From: Fulvimarina sp.
GTDB taxonomy: Bacteria > Pseudomonadota > Alphaproteobacteria > Rhizobiales > Rhizobiaceae
Direction: 5' to 3'
Assembly: GCA_002700095.1 (NCBI GenBank)
Contig: PACL01000060.1
Span: 43,643 to 107,642 of the forward strand
Length of the DNA: 64,000 nucleotides
Part shown: positions 45,334 through 55,542 of the stretch, in pieces
Numbering within the stretch: the first letter of the stretch is position 1
Layout: each line of letters starts with the position of its first letter
The notes under the pieces: generated by a model
Seen by the model: only the letters and a program-made list of their open reading frames with translations
Told to the model about the DNA's origin: nothing
The model's database searches: none
Translations under genes and position numbers: made by a program

Positions 45334-48300
45334 ATTCCCGCTTCTTCGTCGACCGGCCGATCTTCGCCGTCGTCATCTCGGTCATCATCACGCTGGGCGG
45401 CGTGCTCGCCCTCAACGCGCTGCCGATCGAGCAGTATCCCCAGCTCGTCCCGCCCCAGGTCGTCGTCACCGCCTCCTATCCCGGCGCCAGCGCCGAAACC
45501 CTCGCCCAGACCGTCTCCGCGCCGATCGAGCAGCAGATCAACGGCGTCGAGGACATGATCTACATGCAGTCGACGAATTCCTCGACGGGAACGGCGTCGA
45601 TCGCGGTCACCTTCGCCTCCGGCACCGATCCGGACCAGGCGACGATCAACGTCAACAACCGCGTCCAGCAGGCCACCGCCTCGCTGCCGGAGGAGGTCCA
45701 GCGCCTCGGCGTCACGGTCGCCAAGCGCTCCTCGCAGATCCTCGCCGTCATCACCATGGCGTCGAACGACCCGCGCTACGACGCCACCTACGTCTCCAAC
45801 TACGCGCTGCTCTACGTCCTCGACGAGTTGAAGCGCCTGCCCGGCATCGGCGAGGCGCAGCTCTTCGGCGCCCGCAACTATTCCATGCGCATCTGGCTGC
45901 AGCCGGACCGGCTCGCCCAATACGGCCTGACGCCGACCGACGTCGCCACCGCGATCAGGGACCAGAACTCCCAGTTCGCCGCCGGCCAGTTCGGCGCGCC
46001 GCCCTCGGACGGCGACCTCGCCTTCACCTATTCGGTGACCACCGAGGGGCGGCTGCCGGATGCGCAGGCCTTCGAGAACATCATCCTGCGCTCGGACGAG
46101 AACGGCTCGTCGCTGCTCCTGAAGGACGTCGCGCGGGTCGAGCTCGGCGCCCAGGACTACGGCTTCAACGGCTCCTACAACGGCACACCGGCCGTGCCGA
46201 TCGGCATCTATCTGCAGCCCGGCGCCAACGCGCTCGCCACGCTCGAAGCGGTGAACACGCGGATGAGCGAACTGGAAAAGGCGTTTCCCGACGGCATCTC
46301 CTGGGCCGTTCCCTTCGACACGACGAAGTTCATCCAGGCCTCGATCACCGAGGTGATCCACACCTTCATCGAGGCGATGGTGCTGGTGTTCCTCGTCGTC
46401 TTCATCTTCCTCCAATCCTTCCGCGCGACGCTGATCCCGATGCTCGCCGTGCCGGTGTCGATCCTCGGCACCTTCGGCGCGCTGCTCGCCTTCGGCTTCT
46501 CGATCAACCTCCTCACCCTGTTCGGCCTGGTGCTGGCCATCGGCATCGTCGTCGACGACGCGATCGTCGTCCTCGAGAACGTCGAGCGCATCATGACCAC
46601 CGAGGGGCTCCCACCGAAGGAGGCGACGGCCAAGGCGATGTCGGAGGTGACCGGGCCGGTGATCGCCATCGTGCTGGTGCTCTGCGCCGTCTTCGTCCCC
46701 GTCGCCTTCCTCGGCGGCCTCGCCGGCACCATGTACCGGCAGTTCGCGCTGACCATCGCGGTGTCGGTGACGATCTCGGGCATCGTCGCCCTGTCGCTGA
46801 CGCCGGCGCTCTGCTCGGTGCTCCTGAAGCCCAGCCATGGCCAACCGATCGCGCCCTTCCGCTGGTTCAACGCCGGCTTTTCCAAACTGACCAACGCCTA
46901 TGGCGCCGGTGTCGCCTTCATCATGCGCCGGGCCGTCCTGGCGCTCGTCCTGTTCGGGGTGATGTGCTTCGGCATCTGGCACTTCATGCAGACCCTGCCC
47001 GGATCGCTGGTCCCGGACGAGGACCAGGGCGTCAACTTCGCCGTCGCGATCCTGCCGCCGGCCGCCTCCCTGCAGCGGACCACCACGGTCATGAACGACA
47101 TGGTCGCCAACCTCCGCCAGCATCCGGCGGTGCAGGACGTCACCGCCTTTGCCGGCTTCGACCTTCTGGCCGGCGTGCAGAAGTCCTCGGCCGGCGTCGC
47201 CTTCATCTCCCTGAAACCCTGGGACGAGCGCACCGATCCGGCGCTCGACGCGCGCAATCTCGTCGGCCCGTTCATCGGCATGAATTCCGGCATCCAGGAC
47301 GGCATGATCCTCGCCTTCAACCCGCCGCCGATCCAGGGCCTGTCGACCACCGGCGGCTTCGACCTGTTCGTCCAGGATAGGCGCGGCGGCGGCTCCGAGG
47401 CCCTGCTCGAGGCGGCCAATGCCGTCGTCGCCGCGGCGGCCGAGCGCCCGGAACTCGCGGGCGTGCGCACCACCTTCTCCGCCAACGTCCCGCAATACCG
47501 CATCGACGTCGACCGGCAGAAGGCCAAGTCCCTGAACGTGCCGATCTCGTCGATCTTCACCACCATGCAGGCGACCTTCGGCACGCTCTATGTCAACGAC
47601 TTCACCCTGCTCGGGCGCAACTACCGGGTGACGCTCCAGTCGGAGGCCGATTTCCGCAAGACGCCGGAGGACCTGCGCTTCGTCTATGTGCAGGCGACCA
47701 ACGGCTCGATGATCCCGCTCGACACGCTCCTCAACGTCAAGCGCGTCGTCGGTCCGGACCTGATCGAGCGGTTCAACGCCTTCAACGCGGCGAAGGTCTC
47801 CGGCGGCCCGGCACCCGGCTACTCCTCCGGCCAGGCGCTGGCGGCCATGCAGGAGATCGCCGCCGAGAAGCTGCCCGAAGGCTACGAGGTCGCCTGGACG
47901 GGATCGGCCTATCAGGAGATCCAGGCCGGCGGCACCGGCGCGGTGGCCATGGGCTTCGGCATCCTGATGGTCTTCCTGATCCTCGCCGCGCAGTACGAGC
48001 GCTGGACCCTGCCGATCGCCGTCCTCCTCGCCGTACCCTTCGCGGTGTTCGGGGCGCTGCTGGCGATCTGGCTGAGGGGCCTCGACAACGACGTCTACTT
48101 CCAGATCGGCCTCGTCACGCTGGTCGGCCTCGCGGCGAAGAACGCCATCCTGATCGTCGAGTTCGCCGTCCTGAAGCGCGAGGAGGGGCTGTCCGCGTTC
48201 GACGCGGCGCTGGAGGGCGCGAAGCTGCGTTTCCGGCCGATCGTCATGACGTCGCTGGCCTTCATCCTCGGCGTCGTGCCCCTCGCCATCTCGACCGGCG

Positions 48301-48479
48301 CCGGATCGGCCTCGCGCCATTCGATCGGCACGGGCGTCATCGGCGGCATGCTGGCCGCGACCTTCGTCGCGATCTTCTTCATTCCGCTCTTCTACCGGCT
48401 CCTGTCGCGGGACCGGAAGACGGCGGGCGGCAGCGAAGGCCATGCCAACCAGCTTCCGGCGCCGCAACCGGCAGAGTAA
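45330..48479 (+). CDS. RND multidrug efflux pump, HAE1 family (AcrB/MexB/BepE-like)
   Basis: A 1049-residue inner-membrane proton-drug antiporter with 12 transmembrane helices and two large periplasmic loops. The proton-relay Asp pair ([16 protein letters not shown], residues 409-410) and the Lys in [14 protein letters not shown] are intact. N-terminal [17 protein letters not shown] and [12 protein letters not shown] blocks match AcrB. The C-terminal tail is polar. In Brucella and other rhizobia the equivalent pump (BepDE with BepR) exports dyes, antibiotics and bile salts; the substrate range here is inferred. A terminator-like stem follows. Confidence 0.92.
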   Translation: MNSRFFVDRPIFAVVISVIITLGGVLALNALPIEQYPQLVPPQVVVTASYPGASAETLAQTVSAPIEQQINGVEDMIYMQSTNSSTGTASIAVTFASGTDPDQATINVNNRVQQATASLPEEVQRLGVTVAKRSSQILAVITMASNDPRYDATYVSNYALLYVLDELKRLPGIGEAQLFGARNYSMRIWLQPDRLAQYGLTPTDVATAIRDQNSQFAAGQFGAPPSDGDLAFTYSVTTEGRLPDAQAFENIILRSDENGSSLLLKDVARVELGAQDYGFNGSYNGTPAVPIGIYLQPGANALATLEAVNTRMSELEKAFPDGISWAVPFDTTKFIQASITEVIHTFIEAMVLVFLVVFIFLQSFRATLIPMLAVPVSILGTFGALLAFGFSINLLTLFGLVLAIGIVVDDAIVVLENVERIMTTEGLPPKEATAKAMSEVTGPVIAIVLVLCAVFVPVAFLGGLAGTMYRQFALTIAVSVTISGIVALSLTPALCSVLLKPSHGQPIAPFRWFNAGFSKLTNAYGAGVAFIMRRAVLALVLFGVMCFGIWHFMQTLPGSLVPDEDQGVNFAVAILPPAASLQRTTTVMNDMVANLRQHPAVQDVTAFAGFDLLAGVQKSSAGVAFISLKPWDERTDPALDARNLVGPFIGMNSGIQDGMILAFNPPPIQGLSTTGGFDLFVQDRRGGGSEALLEAANAVVAAAAERPELAGVRTTFSANVPQYRIDVDRQKAKSLNVPISSIFTTMQATFGTLYVNDFTLLGRNYRVTLQSEADFRKTPEDLRFVYVQATNGSMIPLDTLLNVKRVVGPDLIERFNAFNAAKVSGGPAPGYSSGQALAAMQEIAAEKLPEGYEVAWTGSAYQEIQAGGTGAVAMGFGILMVFLILAAQYERWTLPIAVLLAVPFAVFGALLAIWLRGLDNDVYFQIGLVTLVGLAAKNAILIVEFAVLKREEGLSAFDAALEGAKLRFRPIVMTSLAFILGVVPLAISTGAGSASRHSIGTGVIGGMLAATFVAIFFIPLFYRLLSRDRKTAGGSEGHANQLPAPQPAE

Positions 48480-48512
48480 CGCGTATCGCCGACCGGCGAC
48501 CGGATGCAAGAC

Positions 48513-48550
48513 GGGCGGACGCCACCTGACCGGCGCCCGCCCGTTCTCAT
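48513..48550 (+). terminator. Probable terminator after the RND pump
   Basis: An 11-bp stem with one mismatch (48513-48523 with 48532-48542, loop ACCTGACC) is followed by GTTCTCATTT. It lies between the convergent pump and SDR genes. Confidence 0.5.
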
Positions 48551-48568
48551 TTCAGGAATGCCGGGTGG

Positions 48569-49447
48569 TCAGCCTTGGTAGTAGCCCGGCTGCGCGAGGT
48601 CGGCGAGAAGCTCCGGCCCTTCCGGCCGCCAGCCGAGCCACTCGCGCGTCATTTCGCTCGAAGCTGCCATGTCGGCACCGGCAAAGCCGGCGAACCAGCC
48701 GAAATGCTCTGCCTCGCGTCGTTCGACAGGAACCCCGAGACCGCGCCCGATCGCTGCGGCGATGTCCTTGAACGCAATCCCCTCTTCGGCGCAGGCATGA
48801 TAGGCGGGCCTGGTGACGCCCTCTTCGAGCACCAGCCTGTAGAGCCGCCCGGCATCCAAGCGATGGACCGCTGGCCAGCGGTTCGCACCGTCGCCGATAT
48901 AGGCCGAGACGCCAGTCTCCCGGGCCTTCGCAATGAGGATCGGAACGAACCCGTGGTCGCCGATGCCGTGAACGCTCGGGGCAAGTCGAACCGAGGCCGC
49001 GCGCACTCCGCGTTCCCGAAGCGCTGCTGCCGCAGCTTCCGACTGCCGTGGATAGGACGGACCGGAGGGTGGAACGTCCGCTTCGGTGGCTGGCCGCCCC
49101 TTTGCCAGCATCGCCATGCCGGAGGTGACGATCAGGGGTCGCTCTGAGCCCACGAGTGCGCCACCCAAAGCCTCGATGGCGCGGCGGTCCTGTTCGCAAT
49201 TTTCGGCAAATTTCGAGAAGTCGTGGTTGAAGGCGGTATGGATAACGGCATCTGCCTCGGCCGCGGCGCGACCCAGAAGATCGAGATCGTCGAGCGTTCC
49301 GCTGAGAACCGTCCCGCCGACGGCGGCCAGCGCTTCGGCCTTGTCTGCAGATCGAGCGAGCCCGGTGACACGGTGGCCGGCCTCGATGAGGTCGCGGACG
49401 ACGACCGAGCCGACCCAGCCCGTGGCACCTGTTACGAATACATGCAT
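48569..49447 (-). CDS. NAD(P)-dependent SDR / epimerase-like oxidoreductase
   Basis: A 292-residue atypical short-chain dehydrogenase with the extended Rossmann motif TGATGWVG (residues 6-13). Conserved IVTSGMAML is the strand before the catalytic serine region; a YxxxK motif is not obvious (SYPRQSEAAA), so it may be a non-catalytic or atypical member of the NAD(P)-binding NmrA/epimerase group. Substrate unknown. It is divergent from an HTH regulator, which is probably its regulator, an arrangement common for this pair. Confidence 0.8.
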   Translation of the reverse strand: MHVFVTGATGWVGSVVVRDLIEAGHRVTGLARSADKAEALAAVGGTVLSGTLDDLDLLGRAAAEADAVIHTAFNHDFSKFAENCEQDRRAIEALGGALVGSERPLIVTSGMAMLAKGRPATEADVPPSGPSYPRQSEAAAAALRERGVRAASVRLAPSVHGIGDHGFVPILIAKARETGVSAYIGDGANRWPAVHRLDAGRLYRLVLEEGVTRPAYHACAEEGIAFKDIAAAIGRGLGVPVERREAEHFGWFAGFAGADMAASSEMTREWLGWRPEGPELLADLAQPGYYQG

Positions 49448-49547
49448 GGTTTGATCTCCTTGGTGGATGATGCCATCCGTAGGAGGAGCTGCTATACTGT
49501 TAAAGTAGTGATCTTATCATGGTATAACTGCTAACAGGATCGACATC

Positions 49548-50372
49548 GTGTCCGACAGCCCAGCTCTGGCGACCTACCTCAAGGATCGTCGCAAGCGTAT
49601 CGATCCGGCGTCCCTTGGCCTGACCTCGACGCGCCGCCGCACACCCGGGCTCCGGCGCGAGGAGGTCGCGCAGCGAGCGAACATCTCCACGACCTGGTAC
49701 ACTTGGCTGGAACAGGGACGCGGCGGTGCACCGTCGGCGCATGTCCTCGACCGGATTTCCCGAGCCCTGATGCTCACCGACGTCGAGCGCGAACACGTTT
49801 TCATCCTCGGCCTCGGGCGCGCCCCCGACATCCACTATCGGCCGGAAGAGGGGATTACCCCGCGGCTGCAGCGGGTGCTCGACGCCATGCTCACGAGCCC
49901 GGCGATGATCAGGACGGTGATGTGGGACGTGGTCGCCTGGAACCGGGCCGCCAGCGTCGTCTTGACCGACTATGCGACGTTGCCGCCACGCGATCGCAAC
50001 GTCTTGCGGCGGATGTTTCTCGACACCAGCACGCGCGCCGCGCAAGTCGACTGGGAGAGCGTCGCACGCTACGTCGTCGCCGTCTTCCGGGCTGACGCCG
50101 CCCGGGCCGGCGCGTCGGCGGAAATGCAGGCGCTGGCCGACGAACTCTGTCAGGCCAGTCCGGATTTTCGGGCGATGTGGCGCGACAACGACGTCCGCCA
50201 TTCCGGCGAAGGCGTGAAACGCCTCAACCATCCCGAGATCGGCGCAATCGCGATGGAATACTCCTCCTTCGCCGTCGACGGCCGACCGGATCTTTCGATG
50301 ATGGTCTACAATCCCGTGAGCGCCGAAGACGCGGAACTCATTCAGGTGTTGGTCGCAAGGAAATCACGTTGA
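49548..50372 (+). CDS. HTH transcriptional regulator with MmyB-like ligand-binding domain
   Basis: A 274-residue XRE/Cro-like regulator. The N-terminal helix-turn-helix (LRREEVAQRANISTTWYTWLEQG, residues 40-62 region) is followed by a C-terminal MmyB-like domain (MTSPAMIRTVMWDVVAWNRAA and on), which folds like a PAS domain and binds a small molecule, probably fatty-acid-like. It begins with GTG and lies 100 bp from the divergent SDR gene, which it probably controls. The intergenic region is AT-rich. Confidence 0.85.
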   Translation: MSDSPALATYLKDRRKRIDPASLGLTSTRRRTPGLRREEVAQRANISTTWYTWLEQGRGGAPSAHVLDRISRALMLTDVEREHVFILGLGRAPDIHYRPEEGITPRLQRVLDAMLTSPAMIRTVMWDVVAWNRAASVVLTDYATLPPRDRNVLRRMFLDTSTRAAQVDWESVARYVVAVFRADAARAGASAEMQALADELCQASPDFRAMWRDNDVRHSGEGVKRLNHPEIGAIAMEYSSFAVDGRPDLSMMVYNPVSAEDAELIQVLVARKSR

Positions 50373-50451
50373 GCCCGGAATTCGGGTCGCCGCCGGGGGC
50401 CGCGCCCGTCTAGCTAGCCTCGCCGCATCGTTCAACGGAGGGACAGGCGAA

Positions 50452-51441
50452 ATGGCGATATCCGCAAATCAGGCAGAGCCAAAGACGATCGCCGCCAATA
50501 CTGCGACTGGCGAGCACTCCATGACCGGCCACGACTGGACGCTGCTCCTCGCCCTTTCCGTGTTGTGGGGCGGATCGTTCTTTTTCGTCCAGATCGCCGT
50601 CACCGAACTGCCTGTCGTCACCATCGTCGCCCTGCGCGTGGGGCTGGCGGCGCTGACGCTGTTTTTCGTGCTGGCGATCCTGAAGATCCCTTTCCCGACC
50701 CAACCCGCCATCCTCCTCGCCTTTCTCGGCATGGGCGTTCTCAACAACGTCGTGCCGTTCTCGCTCTTTGTCTGGAGCCAGACCCACATCCCATCCGGTC
50801 TCGCGGCGATCCTCAACGCCACGACGCCGCTGTTCGGGGTGATCGTCGCCAATGCCCTGACACGCGACGAGAAGCTGACGGCAAACAAGCTCGCCGGTGT
50901 GGTCGTCGGATTTTTCGGTGTCGTCGTCCTGATCGGGCCGGCCGCCATCCTGGCGCCGGGCGCCGACACGCTGGCCGAGATCGCCTGCCTCGGCGCCGCG
51001 CTTTCCTACGCATTTGCCGGCGTGTTGGGCCGCAGGTTCAAGCGCATGGGCGTTTCCCCGATCGCGACCGCCACCGGTCAGGTCACGGCTTCCTCATTAC
51101 TGCTCGTACCCCTGGCGCTCGCCGTCGACCGCCCCTGGACGTTGGCGATGCCCGGCCCTGCAACCATCGGGGCCGTCGTCGGCATCGCCGTTCTGTGCAC
51201 GGCGCTGGCCTATATTCTCTACTTCCGCCTGCTCGCCTCGGCCGGAGCGACGAACCTCCTGCTCGTCACCTTCCTGATCCCGGTCAGCGCGATCCTGCTC
51301 GGCGTCGCCTTCCTCGGCGAAGTGCTCCTGCCCCGGCATGTCGGCGGCATGGCGCTGATCGGCCTCGGCCTCGCCGCCATCGACGGGCGGGCCTGGCGGT
51401 CCATCACACAGAAACGGGGCGCCCGAAGACGCCCCGCGTGA
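50452..51441 (+). CDS. DMT-superfamily (EamA) transporter
   Basis: A 329-residue membrane protein with ten hydrophobic helices in two EamA repeats (ALSVLWGGSFFFVQIA..., and GAALSYAFAGVLGRRFKRM...). Exports or imports small metabolites such as amino acids or drugs; no substrate evidence. The first 23 residues are polar, and an internal ATG at 50521 (MTGHDWTLL) would start at the first helix. It may be regulated with the upstream HTH gene, from which it is 79 nt away. Confidence 0.82.
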   Translation: MAISANQAEPKTIAANTATGEHSMTGHDWTLLLALSVLWGGSFFFVQIAVTELPVVTIVALRVGLAALTLFFVLAILKIPFPTQPAILLAFLGMGVLNNVVPFSLFVWSQTHIPSGLAAILNATTPLFGVIVANALTRDEKLTANKLAGVVVGFFGVVVLIGPAAILAPGADTLAEIACLGAALSYAFAGVLGRRFKRMGVSPIATATGQVTASSLLLVPLALAVDRPWTLAMPGPATIGAVVGIAVLCTALAYILYFRLLASAGATNLLLVTFLIPVSAILLGVAFLGEVLLPRHVGGMALIGLGLAAIDGRAWRSITQKRGARRRPA

Positions 51442-51454
51442 TGAAACATTCCAA

Positions 51455-51475
51455 GGCGGGCGGGACCTGCCCGCC
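51455..51475. terminator. Weak GC hairpin between convergent DMT transporter and lpdA
   Basis: GGCGGGC and GCCCGCC pair around a 7-nt loop. No T tract follows on either strand, so termination is only possible. Confidence 0.3.
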
Positions 51476-51490
51476 GTCATGATCCGATCG

Positions 51491-52900
51491 TCAGATGTGG
51501 ATCGGCTTGGCGAAGGCGGCGAAAGCGGCTTCGCGCACCGCTTCCGACAGGGTCGGATGGGCGTGGGAGGTGCGGGCGAGGTCCTCCGAGGCGCCGCCGA
51601 ACTCCATGAGCAACGCAGCTTCGGCGATCAGGTCGCCGGCGTCGGCACCGAGGATGTGGACGCCGAGGACGCGGTCGGTTTTAGCGTCGGCGAGCACCTT
51701 CACGAAGCCGTCGGTCTTCAGCATCGCCCTCGCGCGGCCATTCGCCATGAAGGGGAACTTGCCGACCTTGTAGTCGATCCCGGCCTTCTTCAGCTCTTCT
51801 TCCGTCCTGCCGACCGAAGCGACTTCCGGCGAGGTGTAGACCACCGACGGGATCGCGTCGTAATTCACGTGACCGGACTGGCCGGCGAGGATCTCGGCGA
51901 GCGCGACGCCCTCGTCCTCGGCCTTGTGGGCGAGCATCGCGCCCTTCACCACGTCGCCGATCGCATAGATGCCGTCGACGCTGGTCTTGAAGTGCTGGTC
52001 GATCTCGACGCGGCCGCGCTCGTCGAGATCGACCCCGGCGTCCGCGAGCCCGAGGCCCTCGGTATGGGGCTTGCGGCCGGTGGCGACGAGGACGACGTCG
52101 GCCTCGATCGTCTCCGCCTCGCCGCCCTTGACCGGCTCGAAGGTGACACTGGCCCCCGTCTCGGTCTTCTCGACCCCGGTCACCTTGGCGCCGAGCCGGA
52201 AGGTCAGGCCCTGCTTGACCAGCAGCTTCTGGAAGGCGGTGGAGACCTCCTGGTCCATCGGGCCGAGGACCTTGTCGAGGAACTCGACGACGGTGACCTC
52301 GGCGCCGAGCCGGGCCCAGACCGAGCCGAGTTCCAGCCCGATGACGCCGCCGCCGACGACGACCATCTTCTTCGGCACCTTCGGCAGCGCGATCGCGTGG
52401 TCGGAGGAGACGATGGTGGTTTCGTCGAAGGTGACGTCGAGGCCCGGAATGCCGGCGACCTCCGAGCCTGTGGCGATGCAGATGGCCTTGGCCTGGAGCG
52501 TCTGGCTCGAGCCGTCTTCCTTGGTCACCTCGACCTCGCCGGCCGACTTGATCCGGCCGGTGCCGATGATGCCGTCGATCCTGTTCTTCTTGAACAGATA
52601 GGCGATGCCGTCGACATTGGCTTTGACGGTCTTGTCCTTGTGGCCCATCATCGTGCCGAGGTTCAGCTTCGGCGCGACCTCGATGCCGAGATCGGCGAAG
52701 GAATGGCCAGCCTCGGCGAAGGCTTCGGACGCGTAGAGCAGCGCCTTCGACGGGATGCAGCCGACATTGAGGCAGGTGCCGCCATAGGTCTTGCGCTTCT
52801 CGACGCAGGCGACCGTGAGACCGAGCTGTGCCGCCTTGATGGCGCAGACATAGCCGCCGGGCCCTGAGCCGATGACGACGAGATCGTAGGGATCAGCCAT
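51491..52900 (-). CDS. lpdA: Dihydrolipoyl dehydrogenase (E3) LpdA
   Basis: A 469-residue flavoprotein that reoxidises the lipoyl group of 2-oxoglutarate dehydrogenase (and other complexes). FAD motif GSGPGGYV at residues 11-18, the redox disulfide Cys43/Cys48 (GGTCLNVGCIP), and the C-terminal His448/Glu453 pair (HPTLSE) are intact. The ATG at 52900 gives the conserved N-terminus (ADPYDLVVIG); a longer frame of 37 codons is rejected. It is the last gene of the suc block, after the SDR and a secreted protein. Confidence 0.93.
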   Translation of the reverse strand: MADPYDLVVIGSGPGGYVCAIKAAQLGLTVACVEKRKTYGGTCLNVGCIPSKALLYASEAFAEAGHSFADLGIEVAPKLNLGTMMGHKDKTVKANVDGIAYLFKKNRIDGIIGTGRIKSAGEVEVTKEDGSSQTLQAKAICIATGSEVAGIPGLDVTFDETTIVSSDHAIALPKVPKKMVVVGGGVIGLELGSVWARLGAEVTVVEFLDKVLGPMDQEVSTAFQKLLVKQGLTFRLGAKVTGVEKTETGASVTFEPVKGGEAETIEADVVLVATGRKPHTEGLGLADAGVDLDERGRVEIDQHFKTSVDGIYAIGDVVKGAMLAHKAEDEGVALAEILAGQSGHVNYDAIPSVVYTSPEVASVGRTEEELKKAGIDYKVGKFPFMANGRARAMLKTDGFVKVLADAKTDRVLGVHILGADAGDLIAEAALLMEFGGASEDLARTSHAHPTLSEAVREAAFAAFAKPIHI

Positions 52901-53075
52901 GTGAGAACAGTCTTTCCGTCTGATTGATGGTTGGCATGGGGTTTTTCGGGCGCGAGCCGGATCCAGACCTGTTTCTAACGGCACGACCCGGCTGGCAACC
53001 CCGAAACCCATCGAGGCGTCCTGCCGTCATGGGGACCGGCATAGGCCGGATCGACGTCGGGCCATGAGGCCGGCA

Positions 53076-53615
53076 TCACTCCCCGTCCGGCGGGCAGTCG
53101 CCCGAGGTCTCGTCGAACGTCGTGCGCGCCGGGCGCAGCGTCGCCTTGGTGATCTGGAGCGGCACGAAGGGCGGCGTCGCCTGGTTGGCCGGCTGGACGA
53201 AGCGGGTCACATAGCAGCCCGAGAAGATGCGGATGGCGCCGTCGGTCCCGGTCGCCTCGATCACCGTCGGCACCGAGGTGTAGACCGAGCCGGCCGCGCC
53301 GTCGCTGGACGGCGCGCCGAGTTTCAGCCGGACCCCGCCGGTGGTCTCGTAGCCCGCCTGGAAGGCCGGAAAGTCGGGCCGGCCGGAATCCTCGGCAAAG
53401 TAGCTCCAGGCGCGCAGATATTCGTGGCGGTTGATGGCGTTGTAGAGCGATCCGATCAGCGAGACCGGCGTCGAGCGGTCGTCGAGATAGCTGTCGTCGG
53501 CGACGGCCTCGGGGCCGGGCGCTGCGGCCGGCGCGACCTCGTCGAGGCCGAAGGCGGGCTGCAGCGCGGCGCAGGCAAGGCCGCAGGCGAGAAGGGCGGG
53601 AGCGATGATCTTCAT
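53076..53615 (-). CDS. Hypothetical secreted protein
   Basis: A 179-residue protein with a Sec signal peptide (MKIIAPALLACGLACAALQPAFG|LDE) and a soluble domain that is mostly mixed alpha/beta (PVSLIGSLYNAINRHEYLRAWSYF...). The Cys near SGCYVTRF and SGDCPPDGE could pair. No family name can be given, but proteins of this type sit between sucB and lpdA in related genomes. Its ATG overlaps the SDR stop by 4 nt, so it is co-translated with it. Confidence 0.75.
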   Translation of the reverse strand: MKIIAPALLACGLACAALQPAFGLDEVAPAAAPGPEAVADDSYLDDRSTPVSLIGSLYNAINRHEYLRAWSYFAEDSGRPDFPAFQAGYETTGGVRLKLGAPSSDGAAGSVYTSVPTVIEATGTDGAIRIFSGCYVTRFVQPANQATPPFVPLQITKATLRPARTTFDETSGDCPPDGE

Positions 53616-54367
53616 GGCAGGATGGACCTTGCGCCGGAGACGTCGATGATCGCCCCGGTGGAATAGCTCGCCTCGTCCGACAACAGCCACAGGATCGCCT
53701 TCGCCACCTCCGCCGCCGTCCCCGCCCGGCGCATGGGCAGTCCCGGCGAGAGTTCGGCGACGCGGTCCGGCTGGCCGCCGGAGGCATGTATGTCGGTATC
53801 GATGATGCCCGGCCGGACCGCGCCGACCCGGATGCCCTCGTCGATCACCTCCTTGGCGAGGCCGACGGTGAAGCTGTCGATGGCGCCCTTGCTGGCGGCA
53901 TAGTCGAGATACTGGCCGGGGCCGCCGAGCTTGGCCGCGACGGAGGAGACGTTGACGATGCCGCCGCCCTTGCCGCCGCGGCTCGTCGCCATGCGCCGCA
54001 CGGCCTCGCGGGCGCAGAGGAGGCTGCCCGTCACGTTGATGCGAAACATCCGTTCGATGCGGGCGGCGCTCATCTCGGCGAGCGGCAGGGCGGCATCGAC
54101 GACGCCGGCATTGTTGACCAGCGCCGTCAACGTGCCGAGTTCATCTGCCGCCTCAAAGAGCGAAAGAATGTCCGCCTCGACGCCGACGTCACCCTTGACC
54201 GCGATGGCGCTGCCACCGTCGGCCGCGATCGCGGCGACGACTTTATCGGCCGCCTCCCGGTTCGACGCATAGTTGACGACGACGGCATAGCCTGCCTTCG
54301 CGCCGAGAATGGCGGTCGCCGCGCCGATGCCGCGCGAGCCGCCGGTGACGATCATGACCTTGGGCAT
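53612..54367 (-). CDS. Short-chain dehydrogenase/reductase
   Basis: A 251-residue classical SDR. Cofactor motif TGGSRGIG (residues 8-15), the NNAG motif, and the catalytic Ser-Tyr-Lys with YAASKGAI are all present. The TGGSRGIG motif with a following Asn-rich loop (NYASNREAA) suggests NADP. It lies in the suc-lpd block upstream of the secreted protein. Substrate unknown. The AT-rich region upstream, between it and the LuxR-type gene, may hold its own promoter. Confidence 0.85.
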   Translation of the reverse strand: MPKVMIVTGGSRGIGAATAILGAKAGYAVVVNYASNREAADKVVAAIAADGGSAIAVKGDVGVEADILSLFEAADELGTLTALVNNAGVVDAALPLAEMSAARIERMFRINVTGSLLCAREAVRRMATSRGGKGGGIVNVSSVAAKLGGPGQYLDYAASKGAIDSFTVGLAKEVIDEGIRVGAVRPGIIDTDIHASGGQPDRVAELSPGLPMRRAGTAAEVAKAILWLLSDEASYSTGAIIDVSGARSILP

Positions 54368-54422
54368 CGGTTTCCAGTTCCTAATAGTCGATTTTTAGCC
54401 CGCATACTAGGAATTCTTACTC

Positions 54423-54441
54423 CAGAGCATTGCAGAGCATT
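54423..54441. repeat. Two tandem 9-bp direct repeats at one-helical-turn spacing
   Basis: CAGAGCATT occurs at 54423-54431 and 54433-54441, giving a 10-bp period, in the AT-rich gap between the pentapeptide-LuxR gene and the SDR gene. This spacing is typical of a site bound by a dimeric or tandem regulator. TTCCTA (54378-54383) and TAGGAA (54408-54413) form a nearby inverted pair. Confidence 0.5.
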
Positions 54442-54487
54442 CTTTGCAGTATATCATTGATGATCCCATATCAAGTTTGTGCAAACC

Positions 54488-55540
54488 TCAAGTGAGATAG
54501 CCATGATGGATAGCAACATCTACAGCTTGGTTAATATTTTCGGCTTTCATCTTGCGCTGGGCGGCCGATAGATATTGTAAGACTGTGTATTCCGACAATG
54601 ATAGGATCATGCCGATCTCGCTTGAGGTCTTACCGAGCATGGCGAGCTTCAGGCAGTCGCGCTCACGTGCGGAGAGCAGGTTGTTCCTCTGGTCCTCCTC
54701 GAAGCGCACCGCCGCCAGCATGGAAAAGTAGATGAAGGCGAAGCGATGCAGCTCGGCGACGGCCTGCTCCGAAAGATTGGGCTTGGCGCCGGCGAAGGAG
54801 AGCGCGCCACGGAAGGATGTCATGGAATGGACCGGCAGCAGAACGCCGGCGAGATAGCCCTCCTGCAGGAGGAAGCGGGCCGCAGGCGTTGGGTCCGGCT
54901 CGTCCGATCCATAAAGCGTCTCGATGTCCCAGACGAAGGGCATCGGATCTGTTTGCAGGGTGCCGACGACGATCTTGCACTTGTGCAGCCCATGCGCCTC
55001 GTAACCTCGGGCGAAGGCCGGCGACCAGTTGGAGTGGAGAACTCTCGTCGCGAGTCCGACATCGTCGGTCGAGGGCAGCGAGAACGACGCAGCATGGCTG
55101 AAGCCGTAGTCCCGCGCGACCTCTGCCATAGCCAAAGCAAGTTGATCCCCACTCCATGGAGGAGAAATCCGTGTGATAATTTCCCGAGTAGAGTCCGCGG
55201 ACCCGCCGTTCTCGTTGCGATCCTGCAGACGTACCTTCGAATTATGCGCGACGGGAAGCTGCGAGCGATTGATGTAGTCTGGCAGCCGTGTCGCCTCGTC
55301 GATGACGGCACTTTGCAGCTGCTCGACCTTGAGGTTCCGTGCCCCGGTAAGATCGGCGCCGCGCAAGATCGTGCCTTCGATGGTGGCGCCGCCAAAATCC
55401 GCTCCAACGAATGACGCATGACTGACATCGGAACCGGAGATGTCAGCGCCTGAAAGATCGGCTCCACTCCAGTCCGTGCGGCGCAGGAAGACGTTCCGAA
55501 GGCGAAGTCGCGGCAATGTCCGAGATGCGACAATCGACAT
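54488..55540 (-). CDS. Pentapeptide-repeat / LuxR-type regulator fusion
   Basis: A 350-residue protein with three parts: about ten pentapeptide repeats at residues 14-70 (SGADL SGADI, VGADF, RGADL), an autoinducer-binding-like domain at about 125-275, and a LuxR helix-turn-helix at 288-350 (LSARERDCLKLAMLGKTSSEIG). The HTH and the WSPAF...Y...PFVW framework (Trp172, Tyr180, Trp204) are clear, but the DP pair that binds the homoserine lactone amide is CK here (Cys188-Lys189), so an AHL ligand is doubtful. The start is 2 nt after the stop of the preceding gene, with GGGAG 11 nt upstream. Pentapeptide fused to LuxR is not an arrangement I recognise. Confidence 0.8.
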   Translation of the reverse strand: MSIVASRTLPRLRLRNVFLRRTDWSGADLSGADISGSDVSHASFVGADFGGATIEGTILRGADLTGARNLKVEQLQSAVIDEATRLPDYINRSQLPVAHNSKVRLQDRNENGGSADSTREIITRISPPWSGDQLALAMAEVARDYGFSHAASFSLPSTDDVGLATRVLHSNWSPAFARGYEAHGLHKCKIVVGTLQTDPMPFVWDIETLYGSDEPDPTPAARFLLQEGYLAGVLLPVHSMTSFRGALSFAGAKPNLSEQAVAELHRFAFIYFSMLAAVRFEEDQRNNLLSARERDCLKLAMLGKTSSEIGMILSLSEYTVLQYLSAAQRKMKAENINQAVDVAIHHGYLT

Positions 55541-55542
55541 GG

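Noticed and set aside
45180..48509. A 1109-codon minus-strand frame antisense to the RND pump
   Set aside because: The plus strand encodes complete adaptor and pump proteins with the expected motifs; the antisense product is almost all Asp, Arg, Glu and Gly.
48569..49447. The SDR-like protein as a classical alcohol dehydrogenase
   Set aside because: The YxxxK catalytic motif is not visible, so I kept the call at the atypical SDR/epimerase level.
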